A stretch of DNA of 64,000 bases from BJGV01 sp964194745 (lineage in GTDB: Bacteria > Pseudomonadota > Gammaproteobacteria > Burkholderiales > Nitrosomonadaceae): NCBI GenBank assembly GCA_965248035.1, contig OZ252054.1, forward strand, positions 1,674,001-1,738,000. Reading direction: 5' to 3'. A model generated the notes under the pieces. The model was not told the origin of the DNA and made no database searches. It was given only the letters and a program-made list of their open reading frames with translations. Position numbers and translations under genes: made by a program. Positions 62,469 to 64,000 of the stretch are shown here, in pieces (the stretch's first letter is position 1; every line of letters begins with the position of its first letter).

Positions 62469-63644
62469 ATGCAAATTCGTGCCACCGCTCTACGAAAGAA
62501 AATAGAGGCCAATGTAGTATTCGACACCCATCCCGAAGTTAGCCTAGATTTTGAACATGTACGGACAGCCCTGAGCAAAGGCTATAGCAGACCTTTTCTG
62601 CTAGTTGATAGTAGTATTGTCCGTGATAAAACTCACCGTTTCAAAGCTGCAATGCCACGTGTGCAACCGCATTATGCGGTTAAAGCTAATCCAGATCCGC
62701 GTGTGCTGAAAACATTGACCGAGGAAAGCGTAGGATTTGAAATTGCGTCTATTTCCGAATTGGATCTTCTAATTAGTTTGGGTATACCTGCTAAAGAAAT
62801 CTATTACAGCAATCCGATGAAATCACGAGTTTACCTTGAATATGCCGCGTCTAAAGGTGTCGAGTGGTATGTATTGGATAGTATTGAAGAGTTACGTAAA
62901 ATCGTGAGTGTCAAACCAGATGCGAAAATGTATTTGCGCATAGATACTCCCAACGTTGGTAGCGACTGGCCACTGGCAGGCAAATTTGGGACACATATTT
63001 CTGAGATAAAAGAAATTATTGTTGAGGCGGTTAAACTTAAAGCTGATCTCGCTGGTGTGACTTTCCATGTTGGCTCACAGTGTCGTAATCCCCAGAACTG
63101 GCAAGTGGGAATTGAACGTGCCAAGAAAGTTTTTATCAATATGCGTCGTGCCGGCCTAAACCCACGCCTGCTCAACATAGGTGGTGGATACCCAGTGCGT
63201 CATGTCAAGCCAATTCCCTCGATTGAAGTAATAGGAGAGATTGTGAATGCGGCTATTGCAGATTTGCCAGAGGATATTCATATCATTGCCGAGCCGGGGC
63301 GTTACCTAGTATCGGATTCAGCCTATTTTGTCTGTCGCGTGGTAGGTACTGCTACTCGCAATGGTAAGCGTTGGATGTATTGGGATGCAGGTATGTTTGG
63401 CGGTGTGATCGAGGTCACTGAGGGATTGCGCTATGAAATTCTTACTGACCGCAAGGGTCACTGCATTCCTTGGGCCATTGCGGGACCAACCTGTGATTCA
63501 GTTGATATTCTAATGCGCGATGAAATGTTGCCGGCTGATATTCTGGAAGGGGACTTTATCTATATTCCCAATGCTGGCGCATACACCACTGCCTATGCTA
63601 GTAACTTTAACGGTTTTCCGTTGCCAGATGTAGTTGTTCTATAA
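62469..63644 (+). CDS. Ornithine decarboxylase (fold III, PLP)
   Basis: Makes putrescine from ornithine, the start of polyamine synthesis. It has 391 residues of the alanine-racemase-fold decarboxylase type. PLP Lys 72 is in HYAVKANPD, the phosphate site is NIGGGYP and EPGRYLV, and the second-subunit catalytic Cys is in GPTCDSVD near 343. It could prefer lysine in part, but the lack of a diaminopimelate-type signature points to ornithine. It follows the leader ORF by 22 bp, with AAGGGAG before ATG 62469. Its end overlaps the convergent folA by 52 bp. Confidence 0.92.
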   Translation: MQIRATALRKKIEANVVFDTHPEVSLDFEHVRTALSKGYSRPFLLVDSSIVRDKTHRFKAAMPRVQPHYAVKANPDPRVLKTLTEESVGFEIASISELDLLISLGIPAKEIYYSNPMKSRVYLEYAASKGVEWYVLDSIEELRKIVSVKPDAKMYLRIDTPNVGSDWPLAGKFGTHISEIKEIIVEAVKLKADLAGVTFHVGSQCRNPQNWQVGIERAKKVFINMRRAGLNPRLLNIGGGYPVRHVKPIPSIEVIGEIVNAAIADLPEDIHIIAEPGRYLVSDSAYFVCRVVGTATRNGKRWMYWDAGMFGGVIEVTEGLRYEILTDRKGHCIPWAIAGPTCDSVDILMRDEMLPADILEGDFIYIPNAGAYTTAYASNFNGFPLPDVVVL

Positions 63645-64000
63645 TTTTTTAGTTTAGCCTTGCTGGCAGTTCTTTTGGGATTTTCCTTTTTGGGTATTCG
63701 TTTGTATATAATGTGTTGGAAGTAAAATCCAATGTCCTTTTTTTGATCCGGAGATTGTATTTTTCTAGTAGCAATATACCGACGTCCTCGGTGAACAATC
63801 TCCCATTCTAATTCGTTAATCTCTGGGAAAAACGTGTCGCCTCTGAATAACTCGAACAATTCACCAGTTCGATTCTTATTTTTTTTTTCGATTCTAGTTA
63901 AATATATTTCATCAGCTAATGAAATAGTGGATGCATATAGCTGTCCCCCGCCGATAATAAAAAATCGTTTTTTATTACCAGATATATCAAAGGCCTCATT
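63593..64000 (-). CDS. folA: Dihydrofolate reductase (5' end outside window)
   Basis: The 3' 136 codons of a protein that reduces dihydrofolate to tetrahydrofolate. The motif FFIIGGGQLYASTI is the conserved NADPH-binding IGGGxLY. It is followed by ADEIYLTRIE and, after an insertion of about 14 residues (KKNKNRTGELFELF), by GDTFFPEINELEW. The C-terminus continues some 20 residues past the usual end (KLKNYRTTTSGNGKPLKLLA) and so overlaps the 3' end of ornithine decarboxylase. This suggests a lost or shifted stop codon. The start lies beyond the window. Confidence 0.85.
   Translation of the reverse strand, partial: NEAFDISGNKKRFFIIGGGQLYASTISLADEIYLTRIEKKNKNRTGELFELFRGDTFFPEINELEWEIVHRGRRYIATRKIQSPDQKKDIGFYFQHIIYKRIPKKENPKRTASKAKLKNYRTTTSGNGKPLKLLA

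Noticed and set aside
1..64000. CRISPR arrays, prophage or ribosomal RNA genes
   Set aside because: No regularly spaced repeats, phage structural genes or rRNA sequence were seen anywhere in the window.

Overview
The window looks like chromosome of an ammonia-oxidising betaproteobacterium of the Nitrosomonas type. The best evidence is a full-length ammonia monooxygenase subunit C (AmoC, minus strand, 54267-55076) with the Asp/His/His copper ligands of the family and an AmoD/AmoE-like gene downstream. Gene order supports a betaproteobacterium: tRNA-Tyr-Gly-Thr, tuf, tRNA-Trp, secE, nusG, rplKAJL, rpoBC, then nuoA-N and a bio cluster. Base composition is moderately AT-rich and several genes start with GTG or TTG.

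Layout. 1-1632: the end of an IS1595-type element on the minus strand. Its transposase is broken by an internal deletion and its stop codon overlaps (ATGA) the start of a DNA methyltransferase that runs off the window. 1633-2163: no gene, but three perfect inverted repeats and the tRNA operon promoter. 2164-16263: translation and transcription block. 16264-17117: long gene-free stretch where rpsL-rpsG-fusA often follow in other proteobacteria. 17118-19903: phosphate ABC permease and ATPase (pstCAB) without pstS or phoU. 20173-21475: tpiA, secG, tRNA-Leu(GAG). 21473-22912: small putative island with a DUF3800 gene, bounded by a repeat of the tRNA-Leu 3' end. 22997-37704: all fourteen nuo genes for NADH dehydrogenase (complex I).

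37874-45462: htpG behind a heat-shock-type promoter, argB, then a minus-strand run gpmA-envC-ctpA-moeB/thiF. 45832-48659: rhodanese-like protein lacking its catalytic Cys, grxC, secB, an SH3 protein, gpsA. 48859-53573: bioB-F-H-C-D without bioA. 53587-57312: AmoD/E-like gene, singleton amoC with a sigma-E-like promoter, a Sel1-repeat protein, a universal stress protein and a RidA protein. 57422-64000: squalene/phytoene synthase, metG, mrp, dcd, a 21-codon leader ORF with ornithine decarboxylase, and the 3' part of folA.

Most of the window is core housekeeping sequence. The parts most worth a second look are the methyltransferase-carrying IS1595 element, the tRNA-Leu mini-island, the singleton amoC stress locus and the short leader ORF before ornithine decarboxylase. 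All identifications come from reading the sequence; no database search was run.
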